Numbered from the stretch's first letter, positions 1 through 11,400 are shown. The stretch: 64,000 bases of DNA from Cryptomeria japonica (GCF_030272615.1 NC_081415.1:507671373-507735372), one strand, 5' to 3'. Numbers and translations: made by a program. The notes: generated by a model not told the origin, from the letters alone.

Positions 1-267
1 CAAATTGTAGGAAGGAGGAAATCGAATTCGCAAACACCTCTTCCGGGCCAAATTTGGAAGAAAGGGACAATCTCACAGAAAGGTTATTCAGGCCGAAAAC
101 CATTTCAATCTCGCAAAACCTTCATTGTAGCCAAATTGGACGCGAAGTTTCAAATCGCAGGGGTTTCAGCTTGCAAGTTTGTCTTTAGCCGAAAGCTAGG
201 GGTTTTCAAATTCGCGTGAGGGCCTCTATTTGAGTATAGGGTGGCACAACAATACGCAAATTGCCAG

Positions 268-822
268 GTAAGTTTCTCCTTCCGATCATTGAATTTGTGC
301 AAAGTGGCCATGTTTAAACCTAGGATCGAAAGGCAAAGAAAATTCAAAATTATTTTTGAAAACTTGACACCCTAGAAGTAATCATCATTTAATTGACCAT
401 TTAGCCAAAAGCTTAAAACTTAGGCAAAATTTAAGAATCCTGGTCCAAAATTGTGAAACACATAGCATCATCTTTCTGGTAATTTGCACGCAAAATCGTT
501 TTAAACAATCAGCTTTCAATTATCAGAACATTCAAACGCTGAGTCGCAAGCCAGAACGTTCGTAACTTTCCGCCATTATCAATTAAGAGTAACATTTTGA
601 AGCCCACTCCAAGAAGCAATAGTTAAACAAACCAACCTGACTTTCAGCGTCAAATTGCATTTAGTTTCCAGACGATCAAACTTTAATTGTTTAAATGTCA
701 TGTTTTAGCAATATGTTCAAATTCCGATTACCTCATTGATCGTCAATCTTAACGCTAACGCCATCTTCTGTTTTTGCTAACCCGTTTTTGTTGCTTTATC
801 TCATCTCGTAATTTGTGTCCAG
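268..822 (+). other. Probable leader intron of copy A
   Basis: A consensus donor (CCAG/GTAAGT at 268) pairs with an acceptor (GTGTCCAG ending at 822) that follows a T-rich tract. The acceptor lies 13 nt before the ATG of the long ORF. Copy B aligns through this region but reads GTGTCCGG at the acceptor, so its AG is lost. This is a prediction from motifs only. Confidence 0.5.
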
Positions 823-835
823 TTGCGCGGGATAG

Positions 836-3800
836 ATGCCTAAATCGGTGGCTGAGTCCTCAAAGGCACCTAGCGCAACTGGAGCATCCTGGATTTCCAA
901 AGCTGACATTCCCCGCAAGGTCGAAAAAATGAAGTACCAGTACCAAGGAGGAGTTAGGGAGTCGAAGGTCCAAAGTGTGTGGGAAAACATAGGAGACACG
1001 GACCTGGGCCATATTGATATCCGGGATTTCAGGAACGGAGTGTACTCTCCAAATGCCTATGGAAAGCCGAGGCGGATGATGGAGAGTGGTATTGCTCAGG
1101 CAGTTGGTTTCCCTCCGGTCGTGCAGAATTATGAATTAGTGGTTGAGGCTGCTAAACATTATCAGCCGCAAACCAGATTAGTGATGCTAAAGGGGATGGT
1201 ACTAGCTGACTTCACGCCTAAAGCCCTTGGGGAAGCATTTGATATCCCATTTCCAGATGATCCCATTGCCACAACTATCAATGAGGCTCAGGTTGTCTAT
1301 GACATGAATCTTGCTAAGTGCAAGACATTGATAAATGAAGAATGGTTCAAAGAGAGAAGACCCCCAAGCACTAGAATTGATAAAAAGACCCCCAGAAGCG
1401 ATTTTCATAACGAGTATGGTCATATGGTTACCTTACTCAGCCAAGTCATGGGACTTCCTCAATCCAATCTCTTCGAGGAATGGATGTTCTACTTCACTGA
1501 GCAGATCTTCGCCAGGAAGTCTAAGTTCGACTGGGCTCAGATCATCAGCGACAATATCCATACACAGTTGGTTGAACTTGAAGAAAAAAAGTACTTTGTC
1601 ATGACTTCCTACTTGGTCTACATGTTCGCCCGACACCAGCCGCTGACGGGGTTAATTAAGAAAGGTGAGATCGAGAATGGGCCGAATCAAGTGAAGGTAT
1701 ACGACTGCTACCCTCAGCTGCATTGCTATGACATTGCCCAAAGAGAAAAGAATAACATCGCATACGCAATTGGTCAGTATGAGTGTGTTAATGATGCCTT
1801 TACAATGCGCCTGGTTAGATTAATGCAAGGAGGATTGCATATAAGGCTCTCAGAGCAAGCTATCACTCTGATCCGGAAATACGGTGCATGGTTCATCCAA
1901 TTCCCCAGGTTCACCTACATCAGAATAGCAAGCTTTGAGGGAACACCATTCCGGCTTCTATGCTATCCATCAGACAGAGTAGTCCTCATGGAGGTAGCAA
2001 GACAGGCACACCCAACAGGCAGCCTACTCAGAGATAAAAAGCAATCGGGGTTCACCTTCCCCATGATTTTGGGTACTCTTGATGCGCACTTCAAAAATTC
2101 AATGCACGCTGAGGAGTCATTTGTTGAATTGGCATCCTATTGCTTACAGGAACATTTCCCTAGGAAATACTTTGATCATGATAATTTGGCAAAAAGGGCC
2201 TACGACAAGCACTACAGGGCCAAGGCGTCGATGGAGGACTAGTGGAGCAACTGTTTTGATAACTTTTAAGTCTGTCTGTGTGAATATTCTAGGTTGAGTG
2301 TTCAACAAATGCGGCTTTATGAATACCGCCAGGTCCCAGATCAGGTGACAAACTATGGAAATTGCTTGCAAGTCCGAGAATTCGAAGCAGTCAAGGACCT
2401 CCCGCCAGCTATCGATTGGACTGAGGACCCAATCACAGATTTTGAGGCAGTTATGGAAGCTCCAAGAAGGTACACCGATAACTGGTTATCCCAACAAATT
2501 GAGAGACTGGCCCATGAAGGGACCCAATTCACATACAATCTAATGGGTAGTCTCGATTCCCAATCCTCAGAGGACAAAGGAACCTCAAGCATGCCAAAGG
2601 AAGAGGTTGAGAAACATGAAAAGAAGACAAAGAAAGCAAGGGCCAATAGAGGGACTCGAACATCAAAAAGAACAAGGAAAGAAAACAGGAGGCCAGAGGT
2701 TACTTCATCATCCAGGGACCCTAGTTCAGAGGATGATGTGGTTGAACTTGATTACATACCCACTCCACCTTCACAAAGTGATCCTGCTGCATTCGAGGCA
2801 AATAATCCTCAAACACAAAATGAGCAAGAAGCAGAGGTAAGGATCATTGGCTTGGATGAACCTAGAAATCAGGTTGAGGAGGGAGAGATTGCACCTAATC
2901 AAGGGACTGGTAAGCATGAGCTCACGCGGGAGAGCAAGCATGAGTTGCCACTGAATAGCAGCAACAAAGATGACACCACTGTTGAGGGAGAGCAGAAAGG
3001 GGATGAGACTCAAGAACCCAGCAGAATTGAAGAGCAGCCATTACAGGAGGATACCCAATAGTTGTTCAGCGAGGTAGGAGAGAACTCAGCCATGAGTAAG
3101 GGATTGGATACTGCACCCATTCCTCCTATGCCCGATCAATTACAAATAGGCAGTGAGTCAGCTGAAGCCTCCAAAGAACAGAGTGAGAATCTGGCAATTA
3201 CATCTAGACAGACCATCCCTCGGGACTGGCTAATTGCTCGTGTGCAGCAGAAAACAGCTGTCAAGCCACCAATTAACCTGGAGGATATCTTCTCTCAAAT
3301 AGGAGAAATAAAATCCAAAGGCAAGAAAAAGCCGAAGACTTACTCCAGGATCACTAAAGATGAGCAAAGGAACCGCACGATTCATATTGCCACCCCACCT
3401 GCAGACAAACCAACAGATCAGATTGCATTGGCTGATTACAATGTCACGGCCATCCCAATAGGGCGGGCCACCAAAGAGCAAGAGAGGGAAGAATTCAAAG
3501 ATTTTGTGCAAAATATGCTCAGACAGCTCGACGAAATGACCGCTGAGAGAGATATGTACCGAGCTCGTGCTGAGCAAGTCGAGGGGTACATTGATCACTT
3601 GTTGAAACCGCTGCAGCATGCCTCTGAATCCCATTTTCCCCCATTGGCACTGGCACAAAAGACTACGACTGAATTTGAAGGAGTGCGTGACACTGCCAAG
3701 GCCATCAGGGAATGGGTCCAGAGCATTAAAAAGAAAGGAAAGAAGATTATTAATGATGTATTTGAAGTAACAATCGAAATACAAGTGGCACGAATCAAAA

Positions 3801-4453
3801 TGTTGGAGGTGCAAAAGGAGTACGCCAAAATTCAGGAGGTGGTTGCCTTAGCTTAACCACTCATGAGGGCTCTTTTTTGGACTCACACTCAGATTCCGGC
3901 AATCCATTCTATCCTAGATCCCCATAATGTCAATACTTTGAAGGAATGGTACTGGATTGTTTGCATGAAGATGGACATGGCGGGCACTGTTAAGAAGATT
4001 CAGGAAGAATGTGAGATGGACCTATTCCATATTGAAAGTGGCGGTGAAAATATTCATAAGGCATTGGTCATTAGCTGGACGGATACCATGAAGGATGCTG
4101 ACGTAGTGTCACGATGAAATGCCAGGTTGAGGCCCGATAAAATTGCATACTCTATGGAGGACATAGAGTGCATTAGCAAGCTGCATACAGACATATTGTG
4201 CTTCGAAGATCAGCAATTGGATTGGCGCGAGCGACTAGGGATAGTCGACTCTAATCTTGAAAGCATAAAGTTCAAAATGCGCAATCCTCCTTTTCCCCCT
4301 AATGAGGAATTGTTTCCCATTTGTATAAAATCCCAAGAGTAAGTTCATGGGGAACGTGCGGCACACCGGGACATTTGGGAAGGCTACCTGCATGAAGAGG
4401 ACGAATTTGTGGAGAAAAAGTCCATCACGGGGAAGGAAAAAGTGCTTTCCTGA
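836..4453 (+). pseudogene. Element copy A long ORF (about 1,205 codons), six in-frame stops
   Basis: One frame runs from the ATG at 836 to a TGA at 4451. It is broken by stops at 2240, 2267, 3059, 3854, 4115 and 4340. Every open segment is in the same frame and the flanking codons align with copy B, so this was one gene. Both copies end in the same terminal motif, KEKVLS-stop. Codons 1-470 form a compact domain with motifs GHIDIRDF, FDIPFPDD, FDWAQIISDNIH and MTSYLVYMFARHQ. Codons ~500-760 are acidic and charged. Codons ~820-850 are lysine-rich, and ~880-925 have coiled-coil-like spacing. I see no RT, integrase, protease, DDE or zinc knuckle. The layout recalls Gag-like or 'plant transposon' ORF1 proteins, but I cannot name the family. 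At least the stop at 3059 is consistent with a C-to-T change (CAG to TAG). Confidence 0.75.
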
Positions 4454-5539
4454 AAGTATATGTTTCTTTTAAATCTTAAGTGCACTTTTTCAAACATAAA
4501 GTTTCTTTCCCAACTGCCAAAGTTATTGTAAATTTCGAGCTCCATGCAAGTGCACTTTTTGGAGCAGCTTTATGTTTGGTAGTTGGTAGTTATTAGTTAC
4601 TTTATAGTTGGTGTTGATATTCTACTTCCCATTTATGGGTATGGGCAGCCTTGTTTTAAGGGATAAATCTGGCCCTCTTGTTTAAGTTTAATCTTGGCCA
4701 TTCATCCATTTTCAAAACTCTATATAAAGGAGTTAGTTTCTCCTTTATTTTAGGCAGAAAGTTAAAGATTGTTGCAAAACTCTGTCAAAATATATACAGA
4801 TTTTAATGGATGTTAAAGCTGTGTCATTTTTACTGTGAGTGCATGGTCCTCTTCTCCACCTCTTTTTAAATTTATGCAAATGTATTTAATTTTCAGACAA
4901 TTTGTTTATACATATATTTGATGGAAATCTTGTTTCATACCATTAGGAAATAATTGATTGTTATTCCCTCTGCATGGTTAGTCTAAGCCCAATTGCTAAG
5001 TTTGGTTGTTAAATTTGAATGAATGGGTGTAAAAGTCCAGCATTTGTATTCAGCAACTTGAAAATTTAAAGTTCCTAGATGATTGCACTGGTTTTTACCT
5101 AGTTGTGCTCGTTTGCTGGCAAAGTAATTTCTGGTTATTTTAAGATTTTCGTCTGTGTCTCAATATGCTGTCTTAGTTAAGTTAGCTAGCTGTTCTTATT
5201 ACTCTCTATCCTTATCCCCTTTTCTCCTTTTTTTAAACCTGCAAGTCAAGCTAAAGTAGCATAAGGCAAATCAGATGAAATGAGACTGTAAGATTTTAAG
5301 GAACCTGTGTGAAACCAATTCCGTCCAACCGTAAGTCCCCTTTGTGTTTCCAGCAAAACACATCAACTGTTGAGCTATCTTGCAGTCAAGACCTGACAAC
5401 CAAAACCTTGAGGTCATCCTCCATTGATCAATTTAAAACAGCATTAAAGATTTCCTTATCTCAAGAGAGGATAGGATACTTAGCATTCTATTCTGCGTTG
5501 GCCGCATGGAGTCATAGTTCCGCAACTTTAGACACGTCA
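4454..5539 (+). other. Conserved 3' region of copy A
   Basis: About 1.1 kb after the ORF stop aligns with copy B 30710-31813. Shared landmarks are TGTGAGTGCATGG near 4838, a CCGTAAGTCCCC block near 5330 followed by TCCAGCAAA, and ATTTCCTTAT near 5450. It has no convincing ORF. Its conservation alongside the coding region suggests it belongs to the element. Confidence 0.6.
4721..4728 (+). promoter_or_regulatory. TATA-like box downstream of the long ORF (copy A)
   Basis: CTCTATATAAAGGAG lies about 270 nt after the ORF stop. The matching place in copy B reads CTGTATAAGGGATGG. A TATA-like element kept in both copies inside a 3' flank is what an LTR U3 would show, but no matching 5' repeat was found. 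Confidence 0.4.
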
Positions 5540-6021
5540 ACACATTCTACACATTCATTCACACAGCGATCTCCTTCAGCAGTGATCAACAAATATCATC
5601 TAAAGTCAGCGAATCATCTTCTAAGGACAGCGAACTACTTTCCAAGGACAGCGAACTTCATTCTAAGGACAGCAAACCTCATTCAAAGGGCAGCAAACTT
5701 CCTTGAGGCAGCAAATATCTTCTCTTGATCTGCAAATGGTGTCCTTGATCAGCATTCAAGTATATTGCAGATAAGTCCTTACATTGTTGTGCGTGCCCTA
5801 GCTTAGATACCTTATACTACTGCACATATCCTGCTGATCTGAGTGCTTCAAGTGTTGAAGCAAATTTGTAAAAGACTCATGCTGATTTGTTTAATAAAGA
5901 TCTGAGATTAATTGTTGGGTTTTTCACCTCCAAAGGGAGGTTTTCCCAGGGTATTTTGGTGTTCTTTGTGTTCCTTGTTTTGATTTTCTGCTATTGCTAT
6001 CTGTCTGATCTAAAATCAACA
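5540..6021 (+). mobile_element. LTR fragment with R-U5-like end
   Basis: Sequence just right of copy A looks like the last part of a Ty1/copia-type LTR. It has AATAAAG near 5889, a GGGTTTTTCACCTCC...GGGAGGTTTTCCC stretch near 5925-5947 and a terminal AAATCAACA ending at 6021. The left part is missing in this window. One explanation is that copy A inserted into this LTR; the rest would then lie upstream of base 1. Confidence 0.5.
5600..5722 (+). repeat. 21-bp tandem repeat, about six units
   Basis: Units start at 5600, 5621, 5642, 5663, 5684 and 5705, each built on CTAAGGACAGCGAAC plus six variable bases. The period is a multiple of three, so the top strand reads as a seven-residue repeat around RTAN. 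This is probably incidental. Confidence 0.85.
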
Positions 6022-6328
6022 CCTAGTACACCATGCTTCTAAGTGGCATCCCTTTTGCCACTTCAACTTTCACTTCCTAGTGCCATTACTGTCTTCACCT
6101 CTACAATCATTATTAGTTTATAAATACACATGCAGATTCTAATATATAAATAGAACAAAATTGGTGCCTTAATGGATGTTTATGAAAAAAACAATAGCTC
6201 CTACATTTAGTTCAATAAATAATAACAAGTTTCTAGAGCAATAATATGCTATAACAATTTTACATACAATTACAATATTAACCTATGTTACTAGTTCGCA
6301 CCTAGCAAACCCCAAGTCCTAGTCCAGT

Positions 6329-6950
6329 CTGACCCGGGTTCAGGGTTCGGGTTCAATCCCCTATGGGTTCAAGCAAGGTCCCGCCCATAGCTTGTAGGTC
6401 CCTCTCGGACAAACCCAAGCGAACCCAAGTGAAATTTGTCACGTTTTTGCATGAAATTGGCAAATTTCTCCATTTTCCTTTTTTTAAACCTTTTTTTAAC
6501 TCTAAAAAGTGTGTATTGACTTGGATGCTTTCACTGCCCACTTTGCTGCACTTGATGTTGACAATGGCTACGATCCAACTAGTGAACATGAAAGTGCTAG
6601 TGCTAGGGCTAGTGCCAATGCCAATGGCACTAGTTGTAATTCTTATAATTTTTACCACTACATACATCATCTAATATGGATGGTGATGATGATATTTTTG
6701 ACAACCCATATGATATTGATCAATGATGGCTGATTGTTGACACTTCATTATTTTTTAACTTTCATATATATCATGACATTCGAGTTTGACTAATATTTGA
6801 CTATTAATATGGTGTTGTATTTTAAACTTAATTACTGCTGCAAATATGTATATATTTCTGTATGGATAAACCCAAACAAACCCGAACCCAAATGTTTTTT
6901 GACCGAACCCACAAACCAAGCCATTGAACCTGAACCCAAACCGGTAAGTT
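6329..6950 (+). mobile_element. hAT relic with G+C-rich repetitive ends
   Basis: The left end (CCGGGTTCAGGGTTCGGG) and the reverse complement of the right end (CCGGTTTGGGTTCAGGTT) are similar, which suggests decayed inverted ends. The top strand between 6510 and 6725 reads as an acidic tail like those closing plant hAT transposases. The same tail sequence recurs at 12150-14070 and, reversed, at 16030-16350. No target duplication could be assigned. Confidence 0.4.
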
Positions 6951-8099
6951 AGATATTAATTATACAGCTTAATCAAATGAAATACATGTATAAGAAAAAA
7001 TATTTTATACAATTTAAATGTGTAGCCATTCAGACCATAGATTTCTATACACTAAAAAATTTGAATGTGAATTAGTATTCAACAATTGTTTAATGAGCAT
7101 GGACTAATATTGTAGTCAACTATTTACTACTTTTTCCATTAGCATTAGAAAATATTTAATCATATCATAAGCATTACAAATTTAGGAAATATTGGTCGTG
7201 ACTTGCAAGTATATTCAAAGAAAGAAATTATTGACGAGAGACATTTAGATAATTCTTTCGACTCATCTCTAATATTTTAACTTTTAACAAAAAAAGACTG
7301 TGAAGAGATATGTGGATTCATATATACATTAAGAGAACTTGTCAAGCCCTTATTGCTGCAAAGATACGTGGATGTATGGATCTCATTTGTTTAAGCTATA
7401 GTCACTATGTGGGTGTCCTAATCTCATTTGTTTAAGCCCTAATGGCTGGACATATACCTGGATCTCATTTTTTCAGGCCCAAATCACTTGTAAGTTATGT
7501 GGATCGCATTAATTCAAGCGCTTATCATACTTGTCAAAGCCCTACAACTTGCACTCAATAAAACAATCATGCCTTCACACTTAAAAACTTTGCAACATGA
7601 TGAAGATTAGTTGCAATTAAAATAAAAAAATCACACACGTTTTCTAGTGTTTACAGCATATTTTCATGCATACTAATGTCATTGTAGGGTTTTCAAACAC
7701 ATATGAGAGATCTTGAACACGCTTAAAACTTAAAAGTATCTGTCAGGTCAAATGCAGCTGCAACTCAAGTAAACTTGATGGGGAGCAGTCACTGATTTCC
7801 TGCAAATACTTGTAGTCAAACTTGGTGACTACTCCCCTCTGACTCAGTCCAAGTTGCAAGTGACTTTATCATTTTTGGTGTCAACTCACAAGTACTCTAT
7901 GATTTTTCAAGCCACGAGTGAAAACCATACAAACTTATGGTCTAATTTAGTGATTTAATAATTTATTGTTTATTTTTTTTCTTTATTTTTTATTGTTTAT
8001 TTTTTTATTTTAAAATTGGTTGATTTGACCCAATTCACCTCTAATACAACCGTCTTGAGACAACTTGTGAAAGTGCAAGAAGCACTTTCTAGCATGGTC
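6951..8099. other. AT-rich interval, nothing recognised
   Basis: I see no ORF of note, RNA gene or paired repeat here, only AT-rich sequence with short repeats of the phrase 'gatctcatttgtttaagcc' between 7320 and 7520. Confidence 0.5.
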
Positions 8100-8704
8100 A
8101 TCAATGAATTTTAGTCCATATGGAAGCGATCCAATAGTGGAAGGATAATGAATGTTAAGTAGATGATCCAAATGACATTTGGTGAGATTGTGTGGAATAT
8201 CCTTCTAGTTTTATTGAGACCATCTTGAGTACGATCCATTTTACTGACATAGATAAAACCATGTTTAGGGGAGGTATATGATGACATCAATTCAATGATT
8301 GAGAAAGAGCAGACCAATACAAATGAGAAAGAGTATGATTCTAAAGAAACTTTCTTCAACAAGGATAAACAATTCTTGTTGATTGGTGGCTAAGTCACCA
8401 GGTTCGAATTCGAATTCGAAGTTCGACAGCTTTGAAATTCGATGAAGTTCGATGCGGAAAAAATTCGAAATGTATAAAATTCGAATTAAATTCGCCATAT
8501 GTAATTTTTAAATTTTTTTTTAATAAATATATGTAATATATCTATAAATTTGCGTAAATAGTTTAACATTGATAAATAGATTTGAAATCATTACAAAAAG
8601 ATGACACATTTATAAAATATAAACCGTAGGAAACATATGCTTTCACTATCGCAAAGATGTTCTTTTGTCAAAAAGGTACAATAACAGTCAAAAACTTTAG
8701 AACT

Positions 8705-10690
8705 TTAAAATAACTCTAAGTCATCAAGAGCACTTGGCTGGGATGCCAAATCATCATCATCTGTATCACTACTCAGTTCATCATCTGCAAAGTCAGGCTC
8801 ATCTGCATCTGGCATTGCCATGCCTTCAAGAGTTTGTTGTAAAGAAGTGTTCTTTGCTGATTTGTTCATCAGCAATTTCAAATTGCTGCAAACATAGACA
8901 AGATCTCCCAACTTTCCAGTCAGCAATTTGTTCCTCTTTTTGGAATGGATGTGGTCAAAGCAACTCCAGTTCCTCTCACAAGCTGATGAACTTGCTCCCT
9001 GACTCAAAATTCGAATAGCAAACTCTTGCAGTTCAGGAGCTGATGATCCATAAGAGATCCACCATCTATATCCAGACATACGTGGCGAGTCATATTTGGC
9101 TTCTGCCCCTCCAAACATCCCTTCTCCTCTCTTGTATTGCCAACTTTGATCTCTGATTAGTGCTGCAATTTCTGGATTTGGTACATACCTGCTAATGGCT
9201 TGGTAAAGCCCTGCCATGATTTCATTATCACCCCTTCTATCAATAGAAAACAACTTAGGCTCCAAAAAGCAAGCTGCTGCATGTAAAGGTGTGTGCATCA
9301 TTTTCCATCTGCAATCAACTGCCTCCCATATCTGCATATATTCTGCTTCTTCATTGTTTAGTGCTTTTTGAATAGATTCCTTACACCGGTCCATGCTTTC
9401 ATAAAGCATGCCAAGGCAAGGAGTGTCACCATCAACCATACGAAGCACGTCAACAATTGGTTCACATACAAGCAAGACTTTTGCTGCACTTTCCCAGAAA
9501 TTGCTGTTTAGGATGATTTGCTCTATGTTCTTCCCCTTGGGGCCTTTAGAAAGCACTGAACTTTCCCACTGATTGGAACATATAATAGACCTCAAAGCTG
9601 CTTTTTCTTCAACCACTCTTTTCAAAGTGATATAATATGAAGCAAATCTTGTTTCACAAGGCCTCAACAATTCCTTTGATGCATGCTGCCTATAAATACT
9701 CAATGTGAGACGATGATTCCGTATGAAATTTGCAATTGCTCTCCCGCTATGAATAGCTTCATTTATCCATGGGAATTTAGCCAAGTCATGAAGCAACAAA
9801 TCGAGACAATGCACTGCACATGGGCTCCAATATATCTGTGGGTACTTCTCTACAATCAGCCTCCCAGCTCCCACACAATTTGCTGCACTATCAGTTACCA
9901 CTTGAACCACATTTTCCATCCCTACTTCAAGAATGGCTTCCTCTAATATTTGAAAAATATACTCTGAAGTTTTTTTGTGGTTCATGGTGTCAATGACTTT
10001 CAAAAACACAACACCTTCAGGACAAGACACCAAAACATTAATCAATGGCCTTTGACACATATCTGACCATCCATCACTCAATATAGTGCAACCTGTTTCC
10101 TTCCAAGTGGCTTTGACATCAGCTAATTTTTCAGTCACTCTATCTTTTGACCTCTGCAAAAGAGTTGTCCTGATAGCCTCTGAACCTGGGGGTGTGTACC
10201 CTTTGCCAAACTCTGCAATTTTCTGAACTGCATTGCGGAAATGAGGATTTCTCGCAACATTGAATGGAATAGCACTTGTGTAAAACAAATCAGCAACTGC
10301 ATCATCCACCTGTTTCTCTACTGGTTTCCAAAAGTTGTTCAGTGTTCCACTCTGTTTTGGTACACTCGCCGCTTCGGATTGCACAGAAGAGGAAGACATG
10401 GCAAATGTGAATCTAGATATATCTCCTTCAATTCTCTGTTTCTTTTGTGCCTTCTTCATTTTGCCTATCGTTGAAGCAGCCAACTCTTTCTCTAGAATAG
10501 CTTTAAGTTCTGGAGTCGCACCTGTGCATGCTTGAACACCTCCACCTGGACCCCCTGTATTAGCAAGGAAGTGGTCCCTAAGCCTTGTTAAAGTTCCAAT
10601 GATATTTGCCTGACATATGTTACATTTGATGTGAGTTCCATTTCGGGTCACATGCTTCCATGCCTCAGAAGTTGATTTGGGAGGAGCCAT
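8705..10690 (-). CDS. hAT transposase (BED finger, DUF659, dimerisation domain)
   Basis: This encodes an uninterrupted 661-residue protein if translation starts at MAPPKST (10690). An upstream ATG at 10735 would add 15 residues but lies in the predicted leader intron. A BED-type zinc finger near residues 10-60 holds KCNICQ and LRDHF. A DUF659/RNase H-like catalytic region holds DGWSD (~206) and VTDSAANC (~265), followed by CAVHCLDLL. The C-terminal hAT dimerisation region holds RWWISYG (~542) and SSSACERNWS (~567-576), and an acidic tail closes the protein. In this family it excises and reinserts the element in the nucleus. It lies within the perfect TIR/TSD boundaries and in the same orientation as HDA8, inside a predicted HDA8 intron. 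Confidence 0.93.
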   Translation of the reverse strand: MAPPKSTSEAWKHVTRNGTHIKCNICQANIIGTLTRLRDHFLANTGGPGGGVQACTGATPELKAILEKELAASTIGKMKKAQKKQRIEGDISRFTFAMSSSSVQSEAASVPKQSGTLNNFWKPVEKQVDDAVADLFYTSAIPFNVARNPHFRNAVQKIAEFGKGYTPPGSEAIRTTLLQRSKDRVTEKLADVKATWKETGCTILSDGWSDMCQRPLINVLVSCPEGVVFLKVIDTMNHKKTSEYIFQILEEAILEVGMENVVQVVTDSAANCVGAGRLIVEKYPQIYWSPCAVHCLDLLLHDLAKFPWINEAIHSGRAIANFIRNHRLTLSIYRQHASKELLRPCETRFASYYITLKRVVEEKAALRSIICSNQWESSVLSKGPKGKNIEQIILNSNFWESAAKVLLVCEPIVDVLRMVDGDTPCLGMLYESMDRCKESIQKALNNEEAEYMQIWEAVDCRWKMMHTPLHAAACFLEPKLFSIDRRGDNEIMAGLYQAISRYVPNPEIAALIRDQSWQYKRGEGMFGGAEAKYDSPRMSGYRWWISYGSSAPELQEFAIRILSQGASSSACERNWSCFDHIHSKKRNKLLTGKLGDLVYVCSNLKLLMNKSAKNTSLQQTLEGMAMPDADEPDFADDELSSDTDDDDLASQPSALDDLELF

Positions 10691-10701
10691 TAAATGAAAA
10701 T

Positions 10702-11178
10702 CTGCATGTTTGGAAAGAAAAATTAAAAAACACACTATTTTTATTTCAACCTTTTAAAAATATATAATATTAAACAATATAATAAAAAACCATTAATATA
10801 AAATTATAAATTATATAATAATAATATTAAACAATATTATAAATTTATAAACATAAAAAAAATTGACACCATATTAATATCATATAAAAAAATGAAGCAG
10901 AGATATATAATAATAATATCATATTAATATCATATTGACACCATATTAAACAATATTATAAACATAAAAAAAATTGACACCATATTAATATTAAATTATT
11001 AATTATTAAACATAAAAAATATTAAACCTAAAAAAAATTAATAAAATATAAAAATATATAATATTATATTATAAAATATAAATATAAATCATAAAATATA
11101 TAATATTATATAATATTACATTTTTAAACATTAACTATTTAACATTATAAACAAAAAAAAAAAAATTAAAAAAAATAC
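10702..11178 (-). other. Predicted leader intron of the hAT gene
   Basis: On the minus strand a donor (CTGCACAG/GTATTT) follows the GC-rich block, and an acceptor (CATGCAG) lies 11 nt before the transposase ATG. The intron is extremely AT-rich, in contrast to the exon before it. Confidence 0.55.
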
Positions 11179-11400
11179 CTGTGCAGGTCGCGGACGTGTT
11201 GAGGCTGGCCGGTGGCGTCGCGGAGTGCAGGCGGCGTCGCGGGGTGGTGGCATCGCAGACGGGTGGCGGCCGACTGGTGGCGGCCGAGCACTGGTGGTGG
11301 CGTCGCAGAGCGGGCAGTCGGGCAGAGCGGGCGGCGTTAGCAACTCGCGTGGGTGTGGTTGCAACGTCTGCGGCCGCCTATTTATAAAATCCGCAAAAAA
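11179..11400 (-). promoter_or_regulatory. GC-rich first exon/promoter region of the hAT
   Basis: About 210 bp are dense in CpG and GGTGGCG-like repeats amid AT-rich DNA. The position, between the right TIR and the predicted splice donor, fits a 5' untranslated exon and promoter. ORFs across it on both strands are composition artefacts. Confidence 0.45.

Larger units (their letters stand above)
1..5539 (+). mobile_element. Unclassified element, copy A (5' end outside window)
   Basis: Copy A aligns by eye with copy B (30710-37536, opposite strand) from the 5' leader, through the long broken ORF, to a shared 3' terminus. Alignment stops at the same place in both: copy A ends CTTTAGACACGTCA and copy B ends CTTTAGACGCGTCA, and the flanking sequences then differ. 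Copy B has 2.1 kb of leader before its ATG and copy A shows only 835 bp, so about 1.3 kb of leader should lie to the left of the window. No LTR, terminal inverted repeat or poly(A) was seen. The class is unknown. Confidence 0.7.

Noticed and set aside
3230-3814. Minus-strand 194-residue ORF
   Set aside because: Antisense shadow of the coiled-coil part of copy A.
836-4453. Copy A ORF as a functional host gene
   Set aside because: Six in-frame stops, a second decayed copy inside a LINE, and shared flanking sequence show it is part of a mobile element.
5309-5728. 139-residue ORF
   Set aside because: Crosses the copy A end and a 21-bp minisatellite, so it is a chance reading.
6329-6360. tRNA box B from GGGTTCGGGTTCAATCC
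   Set aside because: No box A at the right distance; the phrase belongs to the repeated ends of a hAT relic.
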